Shown piece by piece: positions 42,168 to 50,539 of a DNA stretch of 64,000 bases (position 1 is its first letter; every line of letters begins with the position of its first letter). The notes below the pieces were generated by a model. That model was not told the DNA's origin. It searched no databases and saw nothing but the letters and a program-made list of their open reading frames with translations. This DNA comes from Virgibacillus dokdonensis (lineage in GTDB: Bacteria > Bacillota > Bacilli > Bacillales > Amphibacillaceae). The position numbers were made by a program, and so were the translations under genes. The stretch lies in the NCBI RefSeq assembly GCF_900166595.1, contig NZ_LT745763.1, forward strand, positions 4,004,018 through 4,068,017, in the 5' to 3' direction.

Positions 42168-43582
42168 TCTGTATCCCCTGTTTCTGTTTCCTTTTCTGTT
42201 TCTTTACCCACTATAGGTATATATTTATTTGCGATATCCATTTCCAATATTGAATTAAATGACGAAAAATTCAGTACAGGAATAACAGAATTTCCAGCTT
42301 CATTTTCAAGTTTTGATACTACATTTGAATATATAGATACTCTACCTTCATTTGTTATTACAGTAAAATTTTTGTCGTCTTGGTTTTCTTCCTCTTCCAT
42401 ATAATCTTCTTCATCCATTTCTTTTACCAAAAAATCTTTGGGTTCAATGAACTTTATATTAATTGGGACATTTCCAATTGAAAAATTAAATTGTGATATG
42501 ATATTACTTTTTTCATTATCAGTAAAACAAAAGATAATAACTAAAAGAGCTGGATTATTTAACGACCTCTGTACAATTTCTAATATATGTTCATCCTGAA
42601 ATGAAAAACCAAATACAACCAGTAGAGATTGTTTTTTTTCAAGTTCATAACTAAGAAGTCTAAGCATGCTAAAATAATGTTCTTTTATCAAGGTAGTTTG
42701 GAATTTATCTTTAGTCGGTAAGACAATCTGTAGTGCTTCAACTTTTTCGATGAGTTTCGATAAACTTTCGCCTGCATGTTCACCAATAAAATTTAACTCT
42801 TTAATCAAACCTTCATTAACTAATTCGATATTATTCATATTTTCAATAAGATTCTCTAGGGAGTCAGTATTCATGATAAATGGAAACTCTTTAAAGTATT
42901 GATTAATCTCTTGTATAACAATTTCTAAATCATTGTTTATTGGAGAAATTAAATTCTCCTCAATTGCTACCTGTATTTTTGAACGGTTATTATTTTTCGC
43001 ATATTCCTTCCAATTTATGGAGCCATGGCATTTAATTAAATTCACGGCCGGCATCTCATTTGAATAATTATCGAATACCCCCGAATAAAGTAATGTTTTA
43101 TTAAAATTATCCGTACTTATAACCCTTTTTCCATACCCGTTTGTCCCGTCATTAAAGAATATTCGGGGATTCATTTCGAGTAGCCGGTCAATTGAAGACT
43201 CTATAAATAGATCATAATTGGTAGTAATCACATTAAGTCTTTTAGGTGAAATCCTACTATTTCTTACCTTTAAATATTCTATCCCATTGTGAATAAATCT
43301 AGAATATTCATCTATGATAGAAAGCATTAAGTCTTTTTTATCATTGCAACAGCATTTATCAAACATAAAATGATGTAAATATATGTTATCTCTTATAGAT
43401 TGATAATAAAAAAGTGCTTTCACTAAATTCTTACCACGATAATCTATATTCTCATTTGATAGTATTTCCTCAAAGTTACCCAAAGATGAAAAATACGGTG
43501 CTGATGCCCCCGCACCGAGAAGAAAAGTTACATTTTTCTCTATTAAGCTCTCTTTTAATACTTCAACAACCGAGCTATTCAA
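42164..43582 (-). CDS. SIR2-family NADase-like protein of a SIR2-HerA defence pair
   Basis: The 472-residue protein has the SIR2 NAD site VTFLLGAGASAP at about 18-29, VITTNYDLFIE near 110, the catalytic-histidine segment LIKCHGSINW near 190, and LLVVFGFSFQDEHILEIVQ near 335. These match SIR2_2 proteins that act as NADases in phage defence. The C-terminus is acidic with a Glu/Thr-rich tail. Start is TTG behind GGGGGCGA. It precedes herA with a four-base overlap. Abortive NAD+ depletion is established for the family and inferred here. Confidence 0.86.
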   Translation of the reverse strand: MNSSVVEVLKESLIEKNVTFLLGAGASAPYFSSLGNFEEILSNENIDYRGKNLVKALFYYQSIRDNIYLHHFMFDKCCCNDKKDLMLSIIDEYSRFIHNGIEYLKVRNSRISPKRLNVITTNYDLFIESSIDRLLEMNPRIFFNDGTNGYGKRVISTDNFNKTLLYSGVFDNYSNEMPAVNLIKCHGSINWKEYAKNNNRSKIQVAIEENLISPINNDLEIVIQEINQYFKEFPFIMNTDSLENLIENMNNIELVNEGLIKELNFIGEHAGESLSKLIEKVEALQIVLPTKDKFQTTLIKEHYFSMLRLLSYELEKKQSLLVVFGFSFQDEHILEIVQRSLNNPALLVIIFCFTDNEKSNIISQFNFSIGNVPINIKFIEPKDFLVKEMDEEDYMEEEENQDDKNFTVITNEGRVSIYSNVVSKLENEAGNSVIPVLNFSSFNSILEMDIANKYIPIVGKETEKETETGDTE

Positions 43583-43641
43583 ACTTTATCGCCCCCAATT
43601 TTATAACTTAGAAATCTATAAACTTTATCCTAACCAATGAT

Positions 43642-43953
43642 TTAGGCTAGACCCTTCAATTTCCTATAGAAATCATTTTCCTCAAGGGCTACCCCATCTG
43701 AATTTTTATTTCCACTTTGATTTGCTATAAGCAATTCGATATCTTTAATGCATTTCTTTATATCTGAAGGCTTTGTTGTCAGATGAATATCAATTTCTTT
43801 ATCCAAATTCACCTTTTGCTTAAGCAGCGAGAGCGACTCTGAAATCACTTCGATTATCTTCTTATCTTGATAAAAGGCAATATCTTTAAAGTCTTGAAAA
43901 TCCTCTGGGTAAATACGGACAGATTTATAATATTGACGACTTTTTGCGCTCAT
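43642..43953 (-). CDS. Small RHH-like protein between hsdR and the SIR2 gene
   Basis: The 103-residue product begins with SRQYYKSVRIYPEDFQDFKD and IAFYQDKKIIEVISESLSLL, a strand-helix-helix pattern like ribbon-helix-helix DNA-binding proteins. An acidic C-terminal helix follows. GAGGTGT precedes the ATG, 24 bases after hsdR. It lies between two defence modules on one strand, so it could regulate either or both. I cannot name a family. Confidence 0.6.
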   Translation of the reverse strand: MSAKSRQYYKSVRIYPEDFQDFKDIAFYQDKKIIEVISESLSLLKQKVNLDKEIDIHLTTKPSDIKKCIKDIELLIANQSGNKNSDGVALEENDFYRKLKGLA

Positions 43954-43976
43954 CGATTACACCTCAAACCTACTTT

Positions 43977-46900
43977 TTATTCGCTCCTTAATTCCTTGTA
44001 AATCTCTTTTGCAACCGCCATCATAATTGTATTATAATACGATTTATCTTCAAATAGTTTCGAATAAGAATCCATTTGTTCCATATATAAGTCTTGAGAA
44101 GCTTTTTCGAAAACCCCAGGAAACAGGCTTTTTTCAAACATTTCCTCATCATTATTTCTTGCAAGGCTTTTTAATCGATCATTGGATTCTTTCGCTTTAC
44201 GTGTAACCCCCTCAATAATGACACGATCAGATTCAGATATTTTACCATCGTATTTTTCATTTACTCGTCTCACGATATTTTCTAGTAAGTCATCGTCTTC
44301 TGGTGGTTTAATTCCAGTCTCTACGTTATCTGGGTTACTTAATTGGTAGCCATTAGTATTTTTTTCTAATGCGATATCCCCGTTAAAAGTTTGTTCCAGC
44401 TTGTAATACTCCAGTTTCACTTTGTCTTTAATATCAATTTTTCCAGTACTATTCTTGGGAATGAATTTAATCAAATAGGAATTGAAGATAAATTCCTCAT
44501 GCAACTCTTTATCAAACATCCTTGTTAATTGTGTAATGTAGGAATACCATTTATTAAAATTACGAACTGTCACTCGAAACTCATATTGCTGCTGGTCGTC
44601 TAGTTCCTCATATCTTTTAATAATTGGTACCAAGTGACTCGCTATTCTTCCCAAATCCTTATCTGATTGGCTGCCATTTTTCAAATAAATTTTAGTGAGT
44701 TTTTTAATGTCTTGATCATTATAAATTTTATAATTTCTCAGTTTTGTTTTCGTATCATAAATAAGGTTAACATCAATTTCCTTGTCTAGTTCTGTTACTT
44801 CATAAAACGGCTGAAAAGCCTTCTGAATATCTTCTGCTTCATTCACAAAATCCAATATAAAAGTATTGTTTTTACCTGTATGCGTACGATTCAATCGGGA
44901 AAGAGTTTGGACAGCCTTCACACCAGAAAGTTTTTTATCAACAAACATGGTATGCAGTAACGGTTCGTCAAATCCAGTTTGATATTTCTCGGCAACTACT
45001 AGAACATTGAATTCATCGGTATGAAACGTTTCTTTTAGCTGACTTTCCTTCACACGTTTGCCGTCTTTTGTTTTATTTAATTGCTCTTCAGTGTGCTCTT
45101 CATTTTTATCCTGGACTGTTCCGGAAAATGCGACGAGCACATCCATATCGTCATACCCTTTATTCTCAATATAACGCTTAAATTCAAAGAAATAACGAAC
45201 AGCATGCAAACGTGAAGCTGTGACCACCATCGCTTTGGCTCTGCCGGCAATTTCATGTTGTGTTACATTTCGAAAATGCTCAATCATAATAGCTGTTTTC
45301 TGTTGTAAATTATGAGGGTGCAAGGACTGATATCGTCTAATAGCTTTTACACCTTGAGTTGTTGATAATTCCGGGTTATCCGGTGTATTCTTCGCAATTT
45401 TATAAGACATTTGATAGGTCATATAGTTTTGCAGCACATCTAAAATAAATCCTTCTTCAATTGCTTGCCTCATGCTATAAATATGAAACGGTCGAAACGA
45501 ATCATCAGTTTGTTTTGTTCCAAACATTTCAAGTGTTTTTTCTTTAGGGGTTGCTGTAAAAGCAAAGAAACTTAAGTTGTCATGGCTTCCATGTGATAAA
45601 AGCTCTTGTACAAGTTTATCTTCTTGATCTGGCGCATTTTCCTCAATTTCAGCTTCCAGCTCAGCATACTCTCTTAAAGCTTCGTCTGTATCCGCAAGTG
45701 CCGCCTTTAACTTTTTAGCACTTGTTCCTGTTTGTGAGGAATGTGCTTCATCTACAAGAACCGCAAATCGATTTCCTTGATTAACATCCACCTCCTCATA
45801 AATAACTGGAAACTTTTGCAGTGTTGTAATGATAATGCGTTTGCCATCATTAATAGCATTTTTTAGATCCCTTGATGTTTTTCTTTCTCCAATTGTTTCC
45901 ACTAACCCATCCGTGTGATCAAAGCCAGAGATTGTGTCTTGTAATTGACGATCTAAAACAGTCCGGTCTGTCACAACGATAACCGAATTAAATATACTTT
46001 TATCATCATCGCCATGTAAGCTAGCGAGATGATACGCTAACCATGCGATACTATTAGATTTTCCAGACCCTGCACTATGTTGAATTAAATAATTATCCCC
46101 GCTACCTTTTAACCGAACAGTGTGAACCAGTTTTCGAACGACATCTAGCTGGTGGAAACGAGGGAAAATTAATTTTGAACTCACTTTATTTAGCTCGCGT
46201 CCTTTTTTTACTACCTTTTGTTTTTTCACTTCCAAGTGCATAAAACGATGAATAATGTTCATTAGGCTATCTTTTTGAAGTACTTTTTCCCATAGATAGG
46301 ACGTAATATAACCATCTGGATTTTGAGGGTTTCCTGCACCGCCAACATCTCCAGCACCGTTCGACCCTTGATTAAAAGGTAAAAAGAAGGTGTCTTTTCC
46401 ATCTAGCTTTGTTGTCATCCATACTTCATTTAAATCAGCTACAAAATAAACGAGAACACGTTTATTAAACTGAAATAATTTCTCTCTTGGATCACGGTCA
46501 TACATAAATTGCTTCTTACCATGTTCCACTGATTGTCCTTTGATTTGGTTCTTTAATTCCATTGCGACAATCGGAATCCCATTAAGTGATAAGACCATAT
46601 CCAAAGAATTATGATTTGCTGTTGAATAAGCAAACTGACGCGTAACCGCTAATTTATTGGATTGATAATTTTGTATTGTCTTTTCATTTAAAGAGGATTC
46701 CGGGCGAAAGAAGGCAATCTTTAATTTAACCCCACGGTCTGTTATGCCATTTCGTAGTACATGCAAAACGCCATTGGAATCGATCTCATCATTCAAGCGC
46801 TTATATAGCTGCTTGGATGCTTGTTCTCCATATATTTTGTTATATCGAACCCATGCTTTCTCTTGTGTTTCTTGTATAAATTCTATTAATTGGTGGATAT

Positions 46901-47015
46901 CAATAGCTTTTTCCTTATCATAGTTTGCTTGATTGCCTTTCACATACCTACCTTCCGTTAATAGGTATGTTTCAATATCCTCTTCAAAGCGTTTTTCTGT
47001 ATCTTCAAAAGCCAA
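43977..47015 (-). CDS. hsdR: Type I restriction enzyme, R subunit
   Basis: The 1,012-residue motor-nuclease has an N-terminal PD-(D/E)xK nuclease region (SLDMVLSLNGIPIVAMELKN). Helicase motifs follow: Walker A SAGSGKSNS near 320, DEAHSSQTG near 425, FFAFTATP, and motif VI QTLSRLNRTH near 680. A C-terminal region contacts the methylase. It translocates DNA and cuts at a distance when HsdM-HsdS finds unmethylated sites. Start is TTG, seven bases behind AAGGAGGT, which also codes the end of hsdS. Length and motifs are complete. Confidence 0.93.
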   Translation of the reverse strand: MAFEDTEKRFEEDIETYLLTEGRYVKGNQANYDKEKAIDIHQLIEFIQETQEKAWVRYNKIYGEQASKQLYKRLNDEIDSNGVLHVLRNGITDRGVKLKIAFFRPESSLNEKTIQNYQSNKLAVTRQFAYSTANHNSLDMVLSLNGIPIVAMELKNQIKGQSVEHGKKQFMYDRDPREKLFQFNKRVLVYFVADLNEVWMTTKLDGKDTFFLPFNQGSNGAGDVGGAGNPQNPDGYITSYLWEKVLQKDSLMNIIHRFMHLEVKKQKVVKKGRELNKVSSKLIFPRFHQLDVVRKLVHTVRLKGSGDNYLIQHSAGSGKSNSIAWLAYHLASLHGDDDKSIFNSVIVVTDRTVLDRQLQDTISGFDHTDGLVETIGERKTSRDLKNAINDGKRIIITTLQKFPVIYEEVDVNQGNRFAVLVDEAHSSQTGTSAKKLKAALADTDEALREYAELEAEIEENAPDQEDKLVQELLSHGSHDNLSFFAFTATPKEKTLEMFGTKQTDDSFRPFHIYSMRQAIEEGFILDVLQNYMTYQMSYKIAKNTPDNPELSTTQGVKAIRRYQSLHPHNLQQKTAIMIEHFRNVTQHEIAGRAKAMVVTASRLHAVRYFFEFKRYIENKGYDDMDVLVAFSGTVQDKNEEHTEEQLNKTKDGKRVKESQLKETFHTDEFNVLVVAEKYQTGFDEPLLHTMFVDKKLSGVKAVQTLSRLNRTHTGKNNTFILDFVNEAEDIQKAFQPFYEVTELDKEIDVNLIYDTKTKLRNYKIYNDQDIKKLTKIYLKNGSQSDKDLGRIASHLVPIIKRYEELDDQQQYEFRVTVRNFNKWYSYITQLTRMFDKELHEEFIFNSYLIKFIPKNSTGKIDIKDKVKLEYYKLEQTFNGDIALEKNTNGYQLSNPDNVETGIKPPEDDDLLENIVRRVNEKYDGKISESDRVIIEGVTRKAKESNDRLKSLARNNDEEMFEKSLFPGVFEKASQDLYMEQMDSYSKLFEDKSYYNTIMMAVAKEIYKELRSE

Positions 47016-48242
47016 TTACATAACCTCCTTCTTGCCTGTGACGTATTCGTAGATGAGAGACTTTTTGTAGGATTCTATTTCAGATATTAACTTTTCCTTA
47101 TTTATAATTAATGTATCAATATTTTCACTTCTTTCATTTAGATAATTAACAATGTGTTTTTGTTCACTCAAACTTGGTAAGAACACCGGCAACTCCTTAA
47201 TAAAATCCCAATTAGCTCTTGGCATTTTTGTACCATAAGTAGATGAGTTAACAACATTTATAAATCGATTTGAGAGCAAATAATATAACAAAAATTGGTT
47301 ATAACCTTCAAAATTCTTGAATATTAATAACTCACCTGAGCTATAGCCATTAAATTTCGCAATAAATCCTTTAGTTAGGTATGGTCTTAGTTTATTAAAT
47401 AACACATCCCCTGTATGAAAAACGTTTGTCAAAACCTCTTCATAATCTTTATTTAAAGAAATAATTTTCCCACTAAAACCTTCAATGTTTTCTAATCCAA
47501 TATAGTTACTTCCCTTGGAGTAAATTTCTTTTTCCGACCTTAGATTAACTGCATATTTCAATTTCTGTTCTCTCCAACCAATCGGAAATTCATTGAACCA
47601 TTCACTATTGCTTTTAACCATCTCAACATTCGGATTTAGCCCTTTTGTTACGATTTCAGTAATTAACGATTGTTTATACTTTTTTAGTTCTTCAATTGAC
47701 TGTTTTGTTTTTTTAACAATCAAATCAATTTGAAAGACTTTTCTATCGAGGAAGTTAGCAATTTTGTGTTGTTCTTCTGTACTTGGGATGGGTATTAGGA
47801 TTTTTTTCATTCTGCTATAATTAGTCGACCATAAATCTTCAACAATTCCAGTCCCCCATCGGTAGAATTCTTCCGCAAATCCGTAATTTTTCAACAGATA
47901 ATTCACATAAGACGGGTCCATATCTGTACTATGCAATACGATGTTGATTAAAGATACAGACCCTTCTAATGGGGACACCCCTGAAGACATTTTTCGATCA
48001 GAACGTGAGTTTATAACAAAATCGTTTAAGCAAACTTTTTTTCTATTAGTATGGTCATTTGATTTTGCTGCTGTTGCTAATTGTTTAACTATACCGTTTT
48101 TGGTAACAGAAAGTGGTTCGTATTCAATATCAGAAACTTTTTCACTACGCTGTTCAAATAAGTTTCCAATTCTTCTTAATTTCCAGTTAGCCGGCATCTT
48201 ACCAATCCACTCCACACCGCTATCTACTAGCCCTCTACTCAT
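47016..48242 (-). CDS. hsdS: Type I restriction specificity subunit
   Basis: The 408-residue protein has two target-recognition domains (WIGKMPANWKLRRIGNLF onward and PIGWREQKLKYAVNLRS onward). Each is followed by a conserved helical spacer (IPSTEEQHKIANFLDRKVFQ and LPSLSEQKHIVNYLNERSEN). This duplicated layout defines HsdS and fixes a bipartite recognition site, which cannot be read from sequence. It overlaps hsdM by eight bases and abuts hsdR. Confidence 0.93.
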   Translation of the reverse strand: MSRGLVDSGVEWIGKMPANWKLRRIGNLFEQRSEKVSDIEYEPLSVTKNGIVKQLATAAKSNDHTNRKKVCLNDFVINSRSDRKMSSGVSPLEGSVSLINIVLHSTDMDPSYVNYLLKNYGFAEEFYRWGTGIVEDLWSTNYSRMKKILIPIPSTEEQHKIANFLDRKVFQIDLIVKKTKQSIEELKKYKQSLITEIVTKGLNPNVEMVKSNSEWFNEFPIGWREQKLKYAVNLRSEKEIYSKGSNYIGLENIEGFSGKIISLNKDYEEVLTNVFHTGDVLFNKLRPYLTKGFIAKFNGYSSGELLIFKNFEGYNQFLLYYLLSNRFINVVNSSTYGTKMPRANWDFIKELPVFLPSLSEQKHIVNYLNERSENIDTLIINKEKLISEIESYKKSLIYEYVTGKKEVM

Positions 48243-50013
48243 TCACTCTTACCTCCTCACCTGACAAGGCTTCAAAGGATTTTACAATCTCTTTTTCTAT
48301 TTCTCTAATACGGGCTGCAATATCATCGGCTTTTTCTGGTTGTTCAAATTTATAGAAAAGACGTGTGAATGGTATTTCGTATCCAATTTTAGTTTTCTTC
48401 TCATCAAGCCAAGCATCAGGATTAAATGGCTTTATTTCTTTTTCCATATATGCATGAATTTCCTCTTTTAATGGAATTTCCTCTGTGTCTCTTTTATCTT
48501 TATCTGCTACAGGTTTATTCTGTTTTAGTAGGATATTTTCTTGTTCGTCATACTGAGGTGTTTCTACTGTGACTTTATAAAAACCAAATTCTTCATTATC
48601 TAATATTTTTGATTCAACCGTTCTATCACCTAGTGAGTATTCTTTATTTAAAAATTCACCATATGCTTTTACAATTACTTCTCGGCATGCTTTATCAATA
48701 TCAACTCGTTTACTACCTATATTTTTTCTCCGCTTTTCATACATATTGGATGCATCAAGTAACTGTACTTTTCCAATACGATGTTTCGGTTTATCTTTCG
48801 TTAACACCCATACATATGTAGCAATACCCGTATTGTAAAAGGAATCATTAGGCAGCTGGACAATAGCTTCTAAGTAATCATTCTCAATGACATGACGACG
48901 GATTTCACTTTCTCCACCCCCGGCATTTCCACTAAATAAAGCTGAACCATTATGTATAATTGCCATTCGTCCAGTGTCTTTTAGTTTACTTAAACCATTT
49001 AATAAAAAGAGAAGTTGACCATCATTCTTCTTGGGTAGCCCAACACTAAATCGACCTGCTTCTCCATGGTCATGTTCTTCTTTTACTTTTTTATACTCTG
49101 ATTTCCAATCTGTCCCAAACGGAGGATTGGAAATACAATAGTCAAAGGTGTAACCCTCGAATTGATCTTCCGTTAGTGTGTTTCCTAATCTCATATTATT
49201 TGAATCACCATTTCGAATCATCGTATCTGCCTTGGCAATCGCAAAAGTTTGTTCATTAATTTCCTGTCCAAAAGTCGTAACATCTGCCTCGGCATCTAAT
49301 GCTTGTAATCGTTCTTCCATTGCACTCAGCATCTGGGAAGTACCCATTGTCTGGTCATATACTGTTTTTGCAACACCTTCATCAATTAATACATCTTTCT
49401 CTTCTGCAATTAATAGATCTGTCATAAGGTAAATTATGTCACGACTGGTAAAGTGGGAACCTGCTTCCTCATCATAGCTCTCCGAAAACTTTTTGATAAG
49501 TTCTTCAAATATGTACCCCATATCGGTGCTTGTAATTCTGTCTGGCCCCATGTATGCCTTTTCCGAATTAAACTCTTGGATGATAAAGAATAATTTATCA
49601 TTATTGGCAAGCTTCCTTATCTCTCGTTCAAATTCAAAGTTCTTTAAAACGTCTTGGACATTTTCAGAAAAGCCATTTAAATAGGCTAGAAAATTTTCTT
49701 CGATATTATCTGGTTCAGCAAGAAGACGTTCAAAAGTAAAATTGCTTACATTATAAAACCCATATCCAGAAGCTTTTTGTAGGAATCCTTCTTTTACTTC
49801 TAAATGCTTTACTTTTTGATAGGTTTCTTGTACTTTGTCTCTAGTTGGTAATAACGTATCATGAAAGCGTTTTATAACAGTCATTGGAAGTACAACTTCT
49901 CCATACTGATGTGGTTTATATAATCCTCGAATTGAATCTGCTATACTCCAGATTAAATTTGCTTTTTCTTGAATATTTAAGCCTGTTTGTTGGTGAAACA
50001 TACTTTCATTCAT
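48235..50013 (-). CDS. hsdM: Type I restriction DNA methyltransferase subunit
   Basis: The 592-residue adenine methylase has the N-terminal HsdM bundle (QEKANLIWSIADSIRGLYKP), the SAM region with FTSRDIIYLMTDLL, and the catalytic NPPFGTDW motif near 295. A C-terminal coiled region ends AARIREIEKEIVKSFEAL. With HsdS it protects host DNA by N6-adenine methylation. It is the first gene of hsdMSR. The ribosome site (GTGGGG) is modest. All motifs are intact. Confidence 0.93.
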   Translation of the reverse strand: MNESMFHQQTGLNIQEKANLIWSIADSIRGLYKPHQYGEVVLPMTVIKRFHDTLLPTRDKVQETYQKVKHLEVKEGFLQKASGYGFYNVSNFTFERLLAEPDNIEENFLAYLNGFSENVQDVLKNFEFEREIRKLANNDKLFFIIQEFNSEKAYMGPDRITSTDMGYIFEELIKKFSESYDEEAGSHFTSRDIIYLMTDLLIAEEKDVLIDEGVAKTVYDQTMGTSQMLSAMEERLQALDAEADVTTFGQEINEQTFAIAKADTMIRNGDSNNMRLGNTLTEDQFEGYTFDYCISNPPFGTDWKSEYKKVKEEHDHGEAGRFSVGLPKKNDGQLLFLLNGLSKLKDTGRMAIIHNGSALFSGNAGGGESEIRRHVIENDYLEAIVQLPNDSFYNTGIATYVWVLTKDKPKHRIGKVQLLDASNMYEKRRKNIGSKRVDIDKACREVIVKAYGEFLNKEYSLGDRTVESKILDNEEFGFYKVTVETPQYDEQENILLKQNKPVADKDKRDTEEIPLKEEIHAYMEKEIKPFNPDAWLDEKKTKIGYEIPFTRLFYKFEQPEKADDIAARIREIEKEIVKSFEALSGEEVRVNE

Positions 50014-50218
50014 TCATACAACCCCACTTTTAAAATTCTATTAAAATATGTATTGTTTTCTTTAAAGATAACACAAAAGACACATAAATAACACAAACCC
50101 ACTTTATAATCAGGTTCTCAAAAGCCTTTAGTTTAAAAGTCGACATATTTTTTGCCTTAAATTCTTTATAATCATACAATGATGATTCATACATGTTTAT
50201 TTAACGGTGAAAATGAGG

Positions 50219-50224
50219 TATACT
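50219..50224 (+). promoter_or_regulatory. Promoter (-10) of the copy C antitoxin RNA
   Basis: TGAGGTATACTATATATAG is identical to the copy B promoter region. The -35 is weak (TTTATT), 17 bases upstream. Start is expected near 50231. Confidence 0.6.
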
Positions 50225-50230
50225 ATATAT

Positions 50231-50382
50231 AGAAACTCATACAATAATAAAAGACCGCCCATGCTGGCACATGGAACGGTCCAGTGTGTAAAAGCCCTTC
50301 AAGGGGGCAGCTCACATATTTAGGTCAGAAAAGTAACCAACCAAAATGCGGCTAGGCATTCATCGGGGGGTTACTTTTTTTG
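50231..50382 (+). ncRNA. Type I antitoxin RNA, copy C
   Basis: This plus-strand RNA has the same layout as copy B: a GACCG...CGGTC hairpin at the start, a middle segment GTGTAAAAGCCCTTCAAGGG followed by GCAGCTCAC that resembles the toxin leader, and a terminator ending GGGGGGTTACTTTTTTT. It overlaps the 3' half of the toxin transcript. It lies between ArdC and hsdM on the opposite strand to both. Confidence 0.7.
50253..50281 (-). terminator. Terminator of the copy C toxin message
   Basis: On the minus strand GACCG-TT-CCATG pairs with CATGG-G-CGGTC and is followed by TTTTATTATT. It is conserved with copy B. Confidence 0.7.
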
Positions 50383-50451
50383 TTCTGACAGTATAGCTAC
50401 AACTAATGTTGCGAATGCGATCATTAGAAACAATGCTTCGAATACTGTCAT
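50371..50451 (-). CDS. Holin-like type I toxin, copy C
   Basis: A 26-residue peptide, MTVFEALFLMIAFATLVVAI followed by LSEQKK, differs from copy B at six positions, all conservative for a membrane span. The ribosome site AAAGGGGGTGA is sequestered by CACCCCTTTT upstream. An extended -10 (TGATATACT) lies at 50517-50522. As in copy B the stop codon is in the terminator stem shared with the antisense RNA. It may stabilise the mobile element. Confidence 0.8.
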   Translation of the reverse strand: MTVFEALFLMIAFATLVVAILSEQKK

Positions 50452-50516
50452 CGTATCACCCCCTTTCAAAAAAGGGGTGAGCTACCACCCATGAAAGCCC
50501 TATTACACTAATAGCA

Positions 50517-50522
50517 AGTATA
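50517..50522 (-). promoter_or_regulatory. Extended -10 promoter of the copy C toxin
   Basis: The minus strand reads TTTGATATACTTG with TGTGAA about 17 bases upstream. It overlaps the region just before the ArdC gene's stop, so ArdC transcription may read into the toxin. Confidence 0.55.
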
Positions 50523-50539
50523 TCAAACTATTAAGATTT

